From an uncultured Saprospiraceae bacterium (lineage in GTDB: Bacteria; Bacteroidota; Bacteroidia; Chitinophagales; Saprospiraceae), in NCBI GenBank assembly GCA_937959275.1, contig CALGLU010000048.1, positions 1-64,000 on the forward strand: a stretch of DNA of 64,000 nucleotides. Direction: 5' to 3'. Within the stretch, counting starts at the first letter, position 1, and every line of letters begins with the position of its first letter. The position numbers were made by a program, and so were the translations under genes. This document shows positions 63,391 to 64,000 of this stretch, one piece after another. The notes beneath the pieces were generated by a model. The model worked only from the letters and a program-made list of their open reading frames with translations. It made no database searches and was not told where the DNA came from.

Positions 63391-63906
63391 ATGCTTAGAA
63401 ATATAATATGTTCACTCGCCCTAATTTTCAGCTTCAATCTAGCTGCTTCTGCACAAACAATCGGAGTCGTTGATGTAACCAACATTCTAGATAATATGGA
63501 CGACTACTTAACTGCTCAAGACAAGCTTGACAAATTGGCGGCCGACTGGAATCAGGAGATTGCGAAAGAGTACGACAAGATTAAAAGTATGTATAACAAA
63601 TATCAGGCAGAACAGGTCCTATTGAGTGATGACTTGAAAGTAAGAAGAGAAGATGAGATTATGCAGAGAGAAAAAGAAGTCCGAGAAATTCAACGAGCAA
63701 AATTCGGTCCTGAAGGTGAATTATTCTTACGAAGACAAGAATTAGTGTCACCAATCCAAGAAAAAGTCTTTCAAGAAATTCAGGATTACGCTGGAGAAAA
63801 AGGTATCGATATCATGTTAGATAAAAGTAGCGCAGCTGGTATTTTATTTACAAGTGATGAATTTGATAAAACAAGTATCATCAAAAAAAGATTAGGAATT
63901 AGATAA
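63391..63906 (+). CDS. OmpH/Skp-family periplasmic chaperone
   Basis: 171 residues with a signal peptide (MLRNIICSLALIFSFNLAAS, cleaved near AQT). The mature start TIGVVDVTNILDNMDDYLTA, the long charged coiled-coil (about residues 45-120) with KSMYNKYQAEQVLL and REDEIMQREKEVREIQRAK, and the end VFQEIQDYAGEKGIDIMLDK then AAGILFTS match OmpH. It chaperones unfolded outer-membrane proteins in the periplasm. A second signal-peptide gene starts 32 bp later; tandem OmpH genes are common in Bacteroidota. Confidence 0.9.
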   Translation: MLRNIICSLALIFSFNLAASAQTIGVVDVTNILDNMDDYLTAQDKLDKLAADWNQEIAKEYDKIKSMYNKYQAEQVLLSDDLKVRREDEIMQREKEVREIQRAKFGPEGELFLRRQELVSPIQEKVFQEIQDYAGEKGIDIMLDKSSAAGILFTSDEFDKTSIIKKRLGIR

Positions 63907-63938
63907 CCATAATTAATATCATAACGAATTTGAAAACT

Positions 63939-64000
63939 ATGAACAAGTCTATAATACGCTTATTAACATTTGTCCTGATGATGACTGCAGGACTACAGGC
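63939..64000 (+). CDS. Start of an exported protein, probably a second OmpH/Skp (3' truncated)
   Basis: ATG 63939 opens a frame to the window edge encoding MNKSIIRLLTFVLMMTAGLQ, a signal peptide. The gene begins 32 bp after the first OmpH gene on the same strand. A second OmpH copy is the usual neighbour, but only ~20 residues are visible, so the identity is inferred from position. Confidence 0.6.
   Translation, partial: MNKSIIRLLTFVLMMTAGLQ

Overview
The window looks like a chromosomal segment of a Bacteroidota bacterium, most probably from or near Saprospiria (Saprospiraceae/Lewinella-like). The evidence is low GC by eye, A-rich rather than Shine-Dalgarno leaders, a TAnnTTTG-type promoter with a TTG box about 21 bases upstream, and gene families typical of the phylum: DUF2851, DUF1080, GEVED and 3-coathanger-stack domains, an ABC permease fused to an M1 peptidase, LytS/LytTR, a single-subunit SDH cytochrome b, and lone GH3. 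No rRNA, tRNA or CRISPR array was recognised.

Layout. 1-4.5 kb: heavy-metal efflux operon on + (TolC-like end, His-rich CusB/CzcB adaptor, ICMT-like methyltransferase, His-rich P1B ATPase). 4.8-9.5 kb: a 1.5k-residue secreted multidomain surface protein on -, closed by a clear terminator. 9.6-21.4 kb: a sugar-catabolism neighbourhood (DUF1080 lipoprotein, two minus-strand operons with three TIM-barrel isomerases, alpha/beta hydrolase, FG-GAP lipoprotein, Gfo/Idh/MocA dehydrogenase, PfkB kinase, DeoC aldolase) laced with low-complexity purine/pyrimidine repeat arrays. 15.9-24.8 kb also holds decay and mobile DNA: a nucleotidyltransferase gene broken by a frameshift and a 165-bp MITE, a frameshifted TSP3-type secreted gene, a truncated second MITE copy and an IS110 transposase. 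25.3-28.7 kb: sdhCAB with a strong terminator. 28.9-36.6 kb: CAP-domain protein, LytTR regulator with LytS kinase, then divergently an ABC ATPase and an ABC-permease/M1 fusion. 37-39.7 kb: a beta-barrel protein and a degenerate M43-like lipoprotein. 39.7-51 kb: dnaN on -, then M16-like protein, mreBCD-mrdA-folA, DUF2851, lpxK and a Wzi/RemB-like outer-membrane protein on +. 51.1-53.5 kb: ECF sigma, putative anti-sigma and a repeat protein. 53.7-57.7 kb: ALDH7-type dehydrogenase, DUF1648, GH3. 57.8-64 kb: Wzz-like protein, two glycosyltransferases, nadB and OmpH/Skp genes, the last cut by the window end.

How parts work together. The first operon should export divalent metals through both a tripartite RND route and a P-type ATPase. 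The sugar operons probably oxidise, isomerise, phosphorylate and cleave an unidentified sugar. mreBCD-mrdA drive rod-shape wall synthesis, although rodA is absent from its usual place. LytS/LytTR probably controls the adjacent ABC/M1 locus.

Most notable observations: (1) a TA-flanked MITE whose conceptual removal restores the nucleotidyltransferase reading frame exactly; (2) a second MITE copy ending in its central hairpin loop beside the IS110 element; (3) purine-rich repeat arrays that begin at the stop codons of three genes and in two cases supply the stop; (4) a secreted protein in an ECF-sigma operon with a very regular alternating Lys-His / Tyr-Asp ladder every 16-19 residues. These, together with several proteins that have lost catalytic motifs (M43-like, M16-like, GDPD-like), are the best candidates for undescribed biology. 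Family calls are made from motifs by eye, with no database search.
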